Source of the DNA: Amycolatopsis rubida
GTDB lineage: Bacteria > Actinomycetota > Actinomycetes > Mycobacteriales > Pseudonocardiaceae
DNA length: 64,000 nt
Reading direction: 5' to 3'
Assembly: GCF_900115345.1 (NCBI RefSeq)
Contig: NZ_FOWC01000002.1
Location: forward strand, 992,001-1,056,000
Numbering within the stretch: position 1 is the stretch's first letter; each line of letters begins with the position of its first letter. A model generated the notes under the pieces. It did not search any database, had not been told where the DNA came from, and was given only the letters and a program-made list of their open reading frames with translations. Made by a program: the position numbers and the translations under genes. Positions 44,901-54,300 of this stretch are shown here, one piece after another.

Positions 44901-45092
44901 ATCCGAGCAGGCCTTCCACACGCAGATTGGAAGGAACAACGGACCACCGCGCGAAGCTGGCCCGCCCTCAGGGGTTCGCGGCGCGCGCTAGTAGTCGCGC
45001 TGCCCGCCAACGTGCGCCCAGGCCAAGTCCATGAGAGCCACCTTCAGGGACTCTGATTCCCTCAGGGTTCCCCTCACGGACCGCAGGCCCCC

Positions 45093-46412
45093 CTAGACCG
45101 TCCGCGGCCAGGGGTTCGCCGATTCCAGTTCCGCCGCCAGCCCGAGCAGCACCGGCTCCCCGCCGGGGCGAGCGACCAACTGCACGCACATCGCCAGGTC
45201 ATGGACGGGATGCCGGGCCACCGGAACGGACAGCGCCGGGTATCCGGCGAGGTTCCACGGACCGGTGAACGACGCCACTCTCGATGACGGGACCGCGTTC
45301 GCCAGCCAGGATTCGCGGTGCCAGCGGCGGGCTTTCAGCGGCAGCGTCGCCAACGTCGGGGTCACCAGCACGTCGTGGGACTCGAAGAACTGCGCCGCGA
45401 TCGCCTCCCATTCGTCTCGGGCGCGGTCGTTGACCAGGCGTGCGGTCAGACGGCCTACCCGGACGTGGGTTCGCGTGCGGGGCTGGAGGCGGGACAGGTC
45501 GAAGGAGCCCACGGCCTGCTCGGCCGGACCGGCGAGCCAGCGAGCGACCAGGCCGCCCAGGGCGCGGAGCGGGTAGGCGGGGGTCGCGGAAGTGACCGAG
45601 TGGCCGGCCGACAGGAGTTCGGCTGCCTGCTCGACGGCGGCGCGAAGCGGGCGAGACAGCGGGGCGCGCGTGAACGGGACCTGGGTGGAGGTCGCGATGC
45701 GCAAGGGGCCCGAAGTCGCCGTCGTTGCCCATTCCGGGCGGTCGGCCAGGACGGACATCAGGAGGGCGGCGTCGGCGACCGTCGTGGTCAGCGGGCCGTG
45801 GGTGGAGAGGCCGAACCAGCCTGGGTTCTCTTCCCAGACCACGTCCCGGCCCGGTTTCAGGCCGACGATTCCGCACATTCCGGCGGGGAGGCGGATGGAT
45901 CCCAGGCCGTCGGTGCCGTGGGCGATCGGGACCAGGCCCGCGGCTACCGCGGCGGCGCTGCCGCCGGAGGAACCGCCTGCGGTGAAGGCCGGGTTGCGGG
46001 GATTGCGGGCGATCCCGGCGGGGTCGTCGCTGGTCGGGAAGATGCACAGCTCCGGCACGCGGGTCAGGCCGACGATGACCGCGCCGGCCGCGCGCAGGCG
46101 GGTGGCGATCAGACCGTCGGCGGCCGCCGCCTCGCGCGGGCCCGCTTCCGAGCCCCAGCCCAGGTACTCGCCAGCGACCTCGGTGACGTCCTTGACCGCG
46201 ACGGGGACGCCGGCCAGGGGCAGCGAAGCCAGGTCCGGGCGGGCCGCGACTTCGGCGGCTTCGGCTCGGGCCTCGGCGAAGCGCACTCGGCGGAAAGCGC
46301 CGACGACGCCGTCCGCTGCCGCGATCCGGGCGAGAGCTTCCTCGGTCACCTGGACCGGGTCCAGCTCTCCTGCCCGCACTCCGCGGGCGATCTCTACCGC
46401 CGTCTGCACCAT
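45093..46412 (-). CDS. Amidase signature family hydrolase
   Basis: A 439-residue enzyme with the Ser-cis-Ser-Lys triad visible: Lys in GVPVAVKDVTEVAG, the Gly/Ser-rich GGSSGGSAAAVAAG and the nucleophile in HGTDGLGSIRLPAGMCG. It hydrolyses an unidentified amide. Closest features (VWEENPGWFGLSTHGPLTTTVADAALLM) are generic for GatA-like amidases of secondary metabolism or nitrogen scavenging. The ATG at 46412 lies 10 bases downstream of the LuxR-type gene, so the two are probably one transcript and the amidase is a likely regulatory target. Confidence 0.88.
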   Translation of the reverse strand: MVQTAVEIARGVRAGELDPVQVTEEALARIAAADGVVGAFRRVRFAEARAEAAEVAARPDLASLPLAGVPVAVKDVTEVAGEYLGWGSEAGPREAAAADGLIATRLRAAGAVIVGLTRVPELCIFPTSDDPAGIARNPRNPAFTAGGSSGGSAAAVAAGLVPIAHGTDGLGSIRLPAGMCGIVGLKPGRDVVWEENPGWFGLSTHGPLTTTVADAALLMSVLADRPEWATTATSGPLRIATSTQVPFTRAPLSRPLRAAVEQAAELLSAGHSVTSATPAYPLRALGGLVARWLAGPAEQAVGSFDLSRLQPRTRTHVRVGRLTARLVNDRARDEWEAIAAQFFESHDVLVTPTLATLPLKARRWHRESWLANAVPSSRVASFTGPWNLAGYPALSVPVARHPVHDLAMCVQLVARPGGEPVLLGLAAELESANPWPRTV

Positions 46413-46422
46413 GATCAGCAGA

Positions 46423-47058
46423 TTAGATCGCGCCTGCGCGCAGGGCATAGGCCACGGCGTGCGCACGATTGTTCAGACCGCATCGGGTCATCAGGCCGTA
46501 CAGCACGTTCTTGACCGTCCGCTCCGAATAACAGAGCTTCGTCGCGATCTCCTCGGTGCCGTAGCCCTCGGCGACCAGCCGCAGCACGTCGCATTCGCGC
46601 GACGCCAGGCCGGACAGCGTGAGGCCGTTCGGCTCCAGCACGTCGCGGCGCATCCGCTGCACCTGCGCGAGCAGCGCCCCCTGCAGCCGCGGCGGGAGCG
46701 TCGCGGTGCCGTCACCCGCGGCCAGCACTGCCGCGACCAGTTCGCCGCCGCCGGTTTCGCGACGCGGCAGGATCGCGACGACCCCGCACTCGACCGCCGT
46801 CATCAGGTCGCTCTCGCGGAAATGGTCGACCACGATCACCAGATGCGGTCCGGTCAGCTGCTCGGACTGCCTGCCCAGGTCCCGCACCTGCGACAGCACC
46901 CGGTCGGTCACGTGCTCCTCCATCACGAGGACCACGTCCGCCTGGCTCGCCGCGTCCTGGCCGACCATGACCAGCTCCGGGCGCGAACCCAGCAGGCTCG
47001 CGGCTCCGGCCCGGGTGATCGGGTCCGAGGCGAGCACTGCGACCTTGACGAGCTTCAC
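46423..47058 (-). CDS. LuxR/NarL-type regulator with atypical receiver
   Basis: A 211-residue protein. The N-terminal ~120 residues have a receiver-like fold (KVAVLASDPITRAGAASLL), but the phosphoryl-accepting Asp position reads VVLVMEEHV, with Met instead of Asp. This suggests control by ligand or protein contact rather than phosphorylation. The C-terminal helix-turn-helix is intact (ASRECDVLRLVAEGY, KLCYSERTVKNVLYG). The GTG at 47058 follows GGAGGGGG. It is the first gene of the unit containing the amidase. It is a paralog of the regulator at 59117-59710 (identical KLCYSERTVKNV). Confidence 0.85.
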   Translation of the reverse strand: MKLVKVAVLASDPITRAGAASLLGSRPELVMVGQDAASQADVVLVMEEHVTDRVLSQVRDLGRQSEQLTGPHLVIVVDHFRESDLMTAVECGVVAILPRRETGGGELVAAVLAAGDGTATLPPRLQGALLAQVQRMRRDVLEPNGLTLSGLASRECDVLRLVAEGYGTEEIATKLCYSERTVKNVLYGLMTRCGLNNRAHAVAYALRAGAI

Positions 47059-47102
47059 GACTACCCCCTCCACATTGCCTGGACCCACTGTGCCGGGCGA
47101 GA

Positions 47103-47140
47103 CTTCACGTTTTCTGGCGTGCTGGTGAAGGCCGGTGAAG
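47103..47140. promoter_or_regulatory. CTTCAC/GTGAAG sites upstream of the LuxR-type gene
   Basis: CTTCACG (47103-47109) and two GTGAAG (47125-47130, 47135-47140) lie 45-82 bases upstream of the LuxR start. The same words occur upstream of the paralog at 59771-59818, making this a candidate shared binding site. Confidence 0.5.
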
Positions 47141-47160
47141 AAAATCGGGGTTTTCCCTGT

Positions 47161-47424
47161 TCAGCGGCCTCTTTTCGGGTCTTCGGAAGAGATCTCGCGG
47201 AACGCTTGCGCCGCCCGGTCGAGGCATTCGGGCATCCGGTCGAGCGCGGTGGCCCACTCCCGTTTGGCCTCCCGGTAGCGAGCGCGCGCCGCGGCGGGCC
47301 AGCCGGCCACCTCGGGTTCCACCGCGGACTCCAGTTCGGCGAGCACCGCGCCGAGGTCGCCGGTGGTGCGGCGGATCCGGGACAGCACCTCGGCGGCCTG
47401 GTCGAAGCCGGGGTCGCCGCTCAT
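47161..47424 (-). CDS. WXG100-family (ESAT-6-like) protein B
   Basis: An 87-residue helical protein with the WXG100 two-helix pattern. The turn reads VAGWPAAARARYREAKREW rather than a strict WXG, and the C-terminal helix runs to EISSEDPKRGR. The ATG at 47424 overlaps the stop of the preceding WXG100 gene (ATGA), so the two are translated as a pair like EsxA/EsxB. No ESX core genes are nearby. Confidence 0.75.
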   Translation of the reverse strand: MSGDPGFDQAAEVLSRIRRTTGDLGAVLAELESAVEPEVAGWPAAARARYREAKREWATALDRMPECLDRAAQAFREISSEDPKRGR

Positions 47425-47699
47425 CGGTGATCGGCGCACCGCACGCGCTCATCTGAGCACTTTGCGGTGGTGGACGCGGCCGTACCGCGCGCGCCGTCCA
47501 CGAGATCTGCCAGACTTGCCAGAATGCGATCGAACTGCTGCTCCCAATCGTTCATCGCCTGGCCGAACCGCACCGCCGCCTCGCCGCGCCACGACGCCTG
47601 CAGCGCCGCCATTTCGCTGTTCACCGTGCCGAAACAGGCGTTCGCCGCGTCGATCGCCGCCGCGAACCTCGCCCTCGCCGGGGCCGGAACCGGGTCCAC
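47421..47699 (-). CDS. WXG100-family (ESAT-6-like) protein A
   Basis: A 92-residue protein. Residues 1-70 form the helical hairpin with LQASWRGEAAVRFGQAMNDW (canonical WxG, Trp37), then a short Ala/Thr tail with two Cys. GTG start at 47699 with GAGGAGGAG upstream. First gene of a coupled WXG100 pair, probably an exported heterodimer. Confidence 0.85.
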   Translation of the reverse strand: MDPVPAPARARFAAAIDAANACFGTVNSEMAALQASWRGEAAVRFGQAMNDWEQQFDRILASLADLVDGARGTAASTTAKCSDERVRCADHR

Positions 47700-48019
47700 G
47701 CCTCCTCCTCACCGTCGCCGCGCCGAAGCCGCGAATCGAGCGCGCGGGTTCCTCATCGAGGCTGCCGCAGGGATTCCCGTTCGGAAACCGGGGAGCGCGG
47801 CCGATGCCCCTTTGTCGGGACAGGTGTGCCTGCCGGACCGCCCGGCCGGTTTGCCCGGCGTTCACCGCCGGGCCTCCCCCGCGACTCTGTCAGGCGGACA
47901 ATTCGCTGGACAAGACCGGCAAAAGCAACCCGGAGCGGTCCCGCGACGTCACCTTTTCGGCGTAAGCTCACCAGTGGCATCCGGCGTGTGACGATCCGTC
48001 AGCGCGTGAAGGGAGACCG
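47700..48019. other. Divergent intergenic region, WXG100 pair and SARP gene
   Basis: 320 bases between divergent starts, containing both promoters. No gene, strong dyad or repeat was found. GGGAG precedes the SARP ATG. A GTGAAG at 48006-48011 coincides with the ribosome-binding site region and is probably chance. Confidence 0.5.
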
Positions 48020-51000
48020 ATGTCGGCATCCGGCGGCGTCCCGGCGCCGGAAATCCAGCTGCTCGGACCGGTGCGAGCCTGGCTCGGCGACCGGCAGCTC
48101 GACCTCGGTTCTGCTCATCGGCGCACAATCTTCGCGGTACTCGCCTTTTCCGCGAACCGCACCGTCTCCCGCGAAGTGCTCATCGACGCGGTGTGGGGCG
48201 ACGCACCCCCGGCCAGTGCGCAAGGGAGCATCTACACCTATATCTCCGGCCTGCGCCGCGTGCTCGAACCTGGCCGCCGCAAAGGCGCCGAATCGCAGCT
48301 GATCGCGTCCACCGGATCCGGCTACTCGCTCTGCGTCGATCCGGAGCGGATCGACGTCCACCGCTTCAGCGCGCTGCGCGACCTCGGCAACCGGCTGCTC
48401 GCCGAGGGACGCCGGGCCGAGGCGCGGAGCGTGCTCGACGAGGCTCTCGCGGAGTGGGACGGCACGCCGCTGCAATGTCTCACCGGGCATTACGCCACCG
48501 CGCAGCGGGTGCGGCTGGAGGAACTCCGGCTGGCGACCGTCGAACGCCGGGCCGAGCTGGCGATGGACTCGGGCGAGTCCGCCGGGCTCGGCGCGCAGCT
48601 CGGCGAGCTCGCCGCGGAACACCCGTTCCGCGAGCCGCTGCACGGACTGCTCATGCGAGCACTCGACCAGGCGGGCCGGCATCACGAGGCGCTCACCGTC
48701 TACACCGAGCTGCGCGAGCGGCTGATCGAAGCGTCCGGCACCGAGCCGGGTCCAGCGCTGCGGGAGCTGTACGAAAAGCTGCTGGCCGCCGACGAAGCGG
48801 TCGCGCCCGCGCCAGTCACGAAGGTTCCGCGCTTCCCGTTGCCAGTGCTGCCGCCGCGTCCGGCGACGTTTGCCGGGCGGGAAGACGAGCTGCAGCTGCT
48901 CAGCGAGGCCGTCGCCGGTCTCGGCGGCGGCCTCGGCCGTTCGGTGTGGGTCAAGGGCGAACCGGGAATCGGCCGGACCGCGCTGCTGGCCGAAACCGTC
49001 GCGCTGGCACACGAAGCCGGGTACCCCGCGCTGTTCGCCGCCGCGGACTCGCTCGACCAGGGCTTTGCTCTGCGTCCGCTGCTGGACGCGCTCGGCGTGC
49101 ACCCGCGGGCCTCGGACCTGCGCCGCGCGGAACTGGCCGTGGCGCTCGCCGAGAACCCGGAGCTGGATCCCGTCCAGGGCATTCTCGGACTGGTCCGGCA
49201 GCTGTGCGCGGACGGCCCGCTCGCGCTCGTGGTCGACGATCTGCAGTGGGCGGACGAAACCACGTTGCAGGTGTGGCAGCATCTCGCGCGCGAGACCCGG
49301 CGGCTGCCGCTGCTGCTCGTCGGAGCGAGCCGTCCGCTCCCCCGCTCGGCCGCGCTCGAAGCGCTCGCCGCGGACCTGTCGTCCGGCGCGACCTCGCTGC
49401 TGCGGCTGGAACCCTTGCCAGACAGCGAGATCCGGAAGCTCTCGGCCGACCTGACCGGTGCGCCGCCGAACCGGATGTTCTCGCTGCTGCTCAGTCACGC
49501 CGCTGGAAACCCGCGCTATGCCACGGAAATCATCGAGACGCTGCTCGCCAATTCGATGATCCTGCTCGACGGCGCGCACGCGATCGTCGACGGTTCCTCG
49601 TGCCGTTCGATCCCGTCGCCGCTCGGCTCGCGAATCACGCTGTACCTGATCTTCCTCTCCAGCTCGGCGCGCGACCTGCTGCGCTGGGCGGCCTTGCTGG
49701 GCAAGGAGTTCTCGCTCGCCGACATCGCGATCGCCACCGAACGCGCGCCGACCGCGCTCGTCCCCGCGGTCGAGGAGGCACTCACCGCGGGGGTGCTGGT
49801 CGAGTCCGGTGATCTGCTCGCGTTCCGGCATCCGTTGCTGCGCCGCGTGTTGTACGAGAAGACGCCAGCCGCGATGCGCGTAGCGCTGCACCGGCAGCTG
49901 GCCGAAGCGCTCGATGGAGCGGGTGCGGGCGCGGAACGCGTCGCCGAACAACTGGCCGCCGCGCCCGCGCAGGTGGATCCGTGGGTGGCGAACTGGCTGG
50001 TCGAGCACATCGGCACGGTCGCCGCGCAGTCGCCGCGGACCGCGGTGGATCTGCTCAAACAGGTGGTCAAGCAGGCCGTGCTGCCCGCCGAGGCCCGCGA
50101 ACCGCTCACCGCCACGCTCGCCCGGCTGCTGTTCTGGCTCGGCCGGGAGCCGGAGGCGGAGGCGCGGTCGGTCGTCGCGCGCACCCAGGACAGCAGGCAG
50201 GCCGCGGAAATGCGCTGGATCCTCGCCTACATCTATTACCGCCGCGGCGAATTCGCCGAAGCCTCCGCGGAAGTCCGCCGCACGCTGGCCGATCCGAAGG
50301 TGCCGGAGATGTGGCGCGGGCGGCACGAAACCTTGCGCGTCACCATCGAGCGGTTCGCCGTCGACCATCAGGCGGCCGCGCCGGATCTGTCCGAACTGGG
50401 CGTGCTGGACGGGCTCGACAACGACGCCGACCTGAGCACCGCGCGCCGGCTGGCCGCGACCCGGGCGGTGCCCGGCGAGATGCACCTGGCCGGCGCGGTG
50501 CACTATTACTGGCGCGGCCGCTGGGGCGAGGCGCTGGCCGAACTCGACACGGTGATCCGGGGCGGTGCCGAAACCGCGTCGTATGTGTTGCGCAGCCCGG
50601 GATCGGCGTTGCTGGTGCACGGCGTCGGCGCGCTGATCGCGAGTCACCGGGACGAACCGGACGAGGCGCGCGCGCATCTCGACACGGCCGCCCGGCACCA
50701 GTTCCCGCACGGTCTCGAACCGAACGGCGGCGACTACCTGCTCGCCGCGCGCGCCCAGCTCGCCGAGCTGGAAGGCGACCCGGAAGCCGCTCTCGCCGCG
50801 CTTCTCCCGCTGCTGGACCAGAACTACCCGCCCGCGGCGCGCCAGCAGTGGCTGCCCGACCTCGCCCGGCTCGCCATGCAGCTCGGCGACCAGCCGCACG
50901 CGTTCCGGGCGTTGCGGCTGATGGGCGACACCAGCGGATACGACACTCCGCCGTCGCACACCGCGGCGACCGCGCACTGCCGGGGCCTGGTCACCGCGGA

Positions 51001-51259
51001 TCCGGACGCGATCCTCGGCGCCGCCACGCACTACGAATCCGCCGGTCGGATGCTCAAGCACGCTCGGGCCAGCGAGGACGCCGCGATCCTGCTCGCCGAG
51101 TACCGCCGCCTCGACGAGGCGCGCACGGCTTTCCTCGCGGCACTCACCAGCTACACCTCGGTCGGCGCGGCCTGGGACGTGCGAAGGGCCGAGACACGGA
51201 TGCAGCCGTACGGCATCCGGCGGGCCAGTCCGGTCCGCGCGCGTGCGGCAGGAGAGTGA
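48020..51259 (+). CDS. Giant SARP regulator: OmpR-HTH/BTAD, AAA-type NTPase, TPR-like tail
   Basis: A 1079-residue regulator. Residues ~10-100 are an OmpR/SARP winged helix (IQLLGPVRAWLGDRQLDLGS, SREVLIDAVWGDAPPASA, YTYISGLRRVLEP). About 105-255 is the bacterial transcriptional activation domain. About 285-560 is a signal-transduction NTPase with Walker B LALVVDDLQWADE. The Walker A is GEPGIGRTALL (~313-323), with Arg in place of the invariant Lys. The rest is an alpha-solenoid/TPR-like sensor region, with no C-terminal LuxR domain. Such proteins activate secondary-metabolite or stress genes. Weak or lost nucleotide hydrolysis is inferred from the Lys-to-Arg change. Its neighbour downstream is a paralog. 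Confidence 0.88.
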   Translation: MSASGGVPAPEIQLLGPVRAWLGDRQLDLGSAHRRTIFAVLAFSANRTVSREVLIDAVWGDAPPASAQGSIYTYISGLRRVLEPGRRKGAESQLIASTGSGYSLCVDPERIDVHRFSALRDLGNRLLAEGRRAEARSVLDEALAEWDGTPLQCLTGHYATAQRVRLEELRLATVERRAELAMDSGESAGLGAQLGELAAEHPFREPLHGLLMRALDQAGRHHEALTVYTELRERLIEASGTEPGPALRELYEKLLAADEAVAPAPVTKVPRFPLPVLPPRPATFAGREDELQLLSEAVAGLGGGLGRSVWVKGEPGIGRTALLAETVALAHEAGYPALFAAADSLDQGFALRPLLDALGVHPRASDLRRAELAVALAENPELDPVQGILGLVRQLCADGPLALVVDDLQWADETTLQVWQHLARETRRLPLLLVGASRPLPRSAALEALAADLSSGATSLLRLEPLPDSEIRKLSADLTGAPPNRMFSLLLSHAAGNPRYATEIIETLLANSMILLDGAHAIVDGSSCRSIPSPLGSRITLYLIFLSSSARDLLRWAALLGKEFSLADIAIATERAPTALVPAVEEALTAGVLVESGDLLAFRHPLLRRVLYEKTPAAMRVALHRQLAEALDGAGAGAERVAEQLAAAPAQVDPWVANWLVEHIGTVAAQSPRTAVDLLKQVVKQAVLPAEAREPLTATLARLLFWLGREPEAEARSVVARTQDSRQAAEMRWILAYIYYRRGEFAEASAEVRRTLADPKVPEMWRGRHETLRVTIERFAVDHQAAAPDLSELGVLDGLDNDADLSTARRLAATRAVPGEMHLAGAVHYYWRGRWGEALAELDTVIRGGAETASYVLRSPGSALLVHGVGALIASHRDEPDEARAHLDTAARHQFPHGLEPNGGDYLLAARAQLAELEGDPEAALAALLPLLDQNYPPAARQQWLPDLARLAMQLGDQPHAFRALRLMGDTSGYDTPPSHTAATAHCRGLVTADPDAILGAATHYESAGRMLKHARASEDAAILLAEYRRLDEARTAFLAALTSYTSVGAAWDVRRAETRMQPYGIRRASPVRARAAGE

Positions 51260-51323
51260 ACCGGGGTGGACTCGCGTCCATGATCGAGGCGGTAAACTCG
51301 GTCAACACGGCGAATGGAACGGC

Positions 51324-54300
51324 ATGCCAGGGGATTTGCGGGTGACGGCGCTCGGCCCGCTGCGCGCCTGGCGCGGGACGACCGAGATCTCGCTCGGACC
51401 CGCGCGGCAGCGGGCGGTCTTCGCCATGCTGGCGGTCGCCGCCGGACGGCCGGTGTCGCGCGCGGAGCTGATCGCGGGCGTATGGGGCGAGTCGCCGCCG
51501 GCCAGTGTCGAAGGCAGCGTGCACACCTATATTTCCGGACTGCGCCGCGCGCTGGAGCCGGAACGCACCCGGTGGTCCGCCTCGACCGTGCTCGGATCCG
51601 GTCCGGCGGGTTACACGCTCGACCTCGCGCCGGAAGCGCTGGACGCGGCGAAGTTCGAGCAGCACCGGGAGAACGGCAAGCGCGAGGCCGAGGCCGGGGC
51701 GCACAACCGGGCGGTGGCCGAATTCAGCGCCGCGCTCAAGCTCTGGCACGGCGAAGCGCTGTCCGGGGTGCCCGGAAATTTCGCCGAGCGGCATCGCGCG
51801 TACCTGGCCGAGCTGCGGCTGGACACCCTGGACCGAGCCGCCCGCAGCAGGCTGGAAATGGGCGGCCACCAGGAGATCATCGCCGAGCTGACCGCGCTCA
51901 CCGCCGAATATCCGCTGCGCGAATCGCTGCGGGCCTCGCTGATGCTCGCGCTCTACCGCAGCGGACGGCATTCCGACGCGCTCGATGTGTTCCGCGAAGC
52001 GCGCCGCACGCTCCGCGCCGAGCTGGGGGTGGAGCCCGGACCCGGGCTGCGTGAACTGCACCAGCGCGTGCTCGCCGAGGACCCGGCGCTGGATCTGCCG
52101 CGCCCCGAGGTGCCGGAACCGGTCGTACGGGCGCCGGGAGACCTGTTGCTCGGCCGGGAAGCCGAGGTCGGCAAGCTGCGCAAGCTGCTCGACGGCGTCC
52201 GCGCGGGCCGCGGCCGGGCGGTGTGGATCGAGGGCGAGGCCGGGATCGGGAAGTCGGAGCTGCTGGCGCACGCGTTCGGCGACGCCGGTGGCCTCCAGGT
52301 CGCCTGGGTCACCGCGGACGAGCTGAGCATGCGGTTCCCGTTGCAGGTGATGCACGAATGCCTGGCGATCGATCCGCATTCGCCGGATCCGCGCCGGGCA
52401 CGCGTCGCGCTGAGCAGCGAAGAGCCGGTGCGGCGCGTCGGCGATCCGGTGCTGGACTCGGTGGACCGGCTGCTGGCGCTCGTCGACGAACTGTGTGCCG
52501 AATCGCCGTTGTTGCTCGTGGTCGACGACTTGCAGTGGGCGGACGAATCGAGCGTGCTGGTGTGGCACCGCTTGTCCGCGGCCGCCCGGCAGCTGCCGCT
52601 GCTGCTGGTCGCCGCGACGCGACCGGCACCGGAGCGGCCGGAAATGACCCAGCTGCGCCGCGGCGTCGAGACGCGGGACGGGATCGTGCTCGACCTCGGC
52701 CCGCTCGGCGAGGACCACGTCCTGTCCCTGCTACGTCGGCAGATCGGCGCGGATCCCGGGCCGCGGCTGCGGGATCTGACCGCGCGGGCAGGCGGCAATC
52801 CGCTGTACCTCAAGGAAATGCTGGACGCGCTGGTGCACTCGGGCGCGGTCGAGCACCGCGACGGGCTCGCCGACGTCCCGGATCCGCTGCGGTTCGAGCC
52901 GCCGGAATCGATCGTCGCGGCGGTCAACCGGCGGCTGGAACTGCTGCCCGCGCAGACCCGGCATGTGCTGGGCTGGGGTGCGATCCTCGGCATGGAGTTC
53001 GCGGTCGGCGACATCGCGGCGGTGCTCGGGCAGCGTCCCTCAGACCTGCTCGGCCCGCTCGAAGCGGCCGTGGCGGACAACATCCTGCTCGACACCGGAA
53101 CCCAGCTCGCGTTCCGGCTTCCCTTGCTGCGCCAGACGTTGTACCACCATCTGCCGCCGGAAACGCGGGCCGCGCAGCATCGGCAGGCGGCCGAAGCGCT
53201 GGCCAGGATCGGCGCGCCGGTGAAGCGGGTCGCCGAGCAGCTCGTCGCCGTTCCGTCCACTGTGGATCCATGGGTGCTGGACTGGCTCGTGGCACAGCAG
53301 AGCGCGGTGTCGAACCGGGCCCCGCTGATCGCGGTCGAGCTGCTGGAGCGCGCGCTCGCCGTGGTCGAGGACGACGATCCTCGCCGCGAACCGTTGCTGG
53401 TCGCGCTGGTGCGAGTGTTGTTCCGGCTCGAACGGAACCCGGAAGACCTTGCGCTGCAAGCACTGGCGCTGTCCCGCGATCCGGACAACGCGGCGGAGAT
53501 GCGCCACGTAGTGTCCGCGATGCGGTTCCGCCGCGGCGACGTGCAGCTCGCGGTGGAGACGCTCGGGAATCCGGCGACGGACCCGGGCGTCCCGGAGCTG
53601 TGGCGGGTCCGCGGCCGCCATTTGCTCGCGAACTTCCGGCGCGGCGGACTCGACGACCTCGATGTCGCGGAGAAGACCGCGCATCGCGCGCGGGCCGAGG
53701 CGGACGGCGACCGCTACCTGACCGCGCACGCGCTGCAGACGTTGTGGCTGGTCGATTCCGTGCGGCGGCATCACGCCAGCGCGCTGAAGCACGTGGACGA
53801 GGCGATCGCGGCCGTCGGCGACGAGCACGAACTGGCCGATCTGCACCTGGATCTGCTGGACAACCGCGTCTTCACGCTGCAGAACCTCGACCGGCTGGAC
53901 GACGCGAACCGCACGCTGCAGGAGGCCGCCGAGGTGACGCGGCGGCACAGCATGCCGAGCGGGTTGCAGGTTTCCGTGGCGGTGCACCGGTTTTGGGAAG
54001 GCCGGTGGGACGAAGCGCTGGTCGAACTGGACACGGTGACCGAAGACGGTCCGGCGATCACCTTCTTCGGCCTGCGGGAACCGGGTGCGGCGGCGCTGCT
54101 GCTGCACGGGGTCGCGGCGCTCATCGCGGCGCGACGAGGCGAGCGCGCGCAGGCGGCCGCGCTGCTCGACGCGGCGGAGGAACACGCGCCCGCGACCAGT
54201 GCCGAGCGGGAGAGTTTCGACTTCTTGCTTGCCGCGCACGCGCTGGTCGCCTATCAGCAGGGTGATCTGCAGAAGGCGATCACGGTGTTCGAGCCGATCC

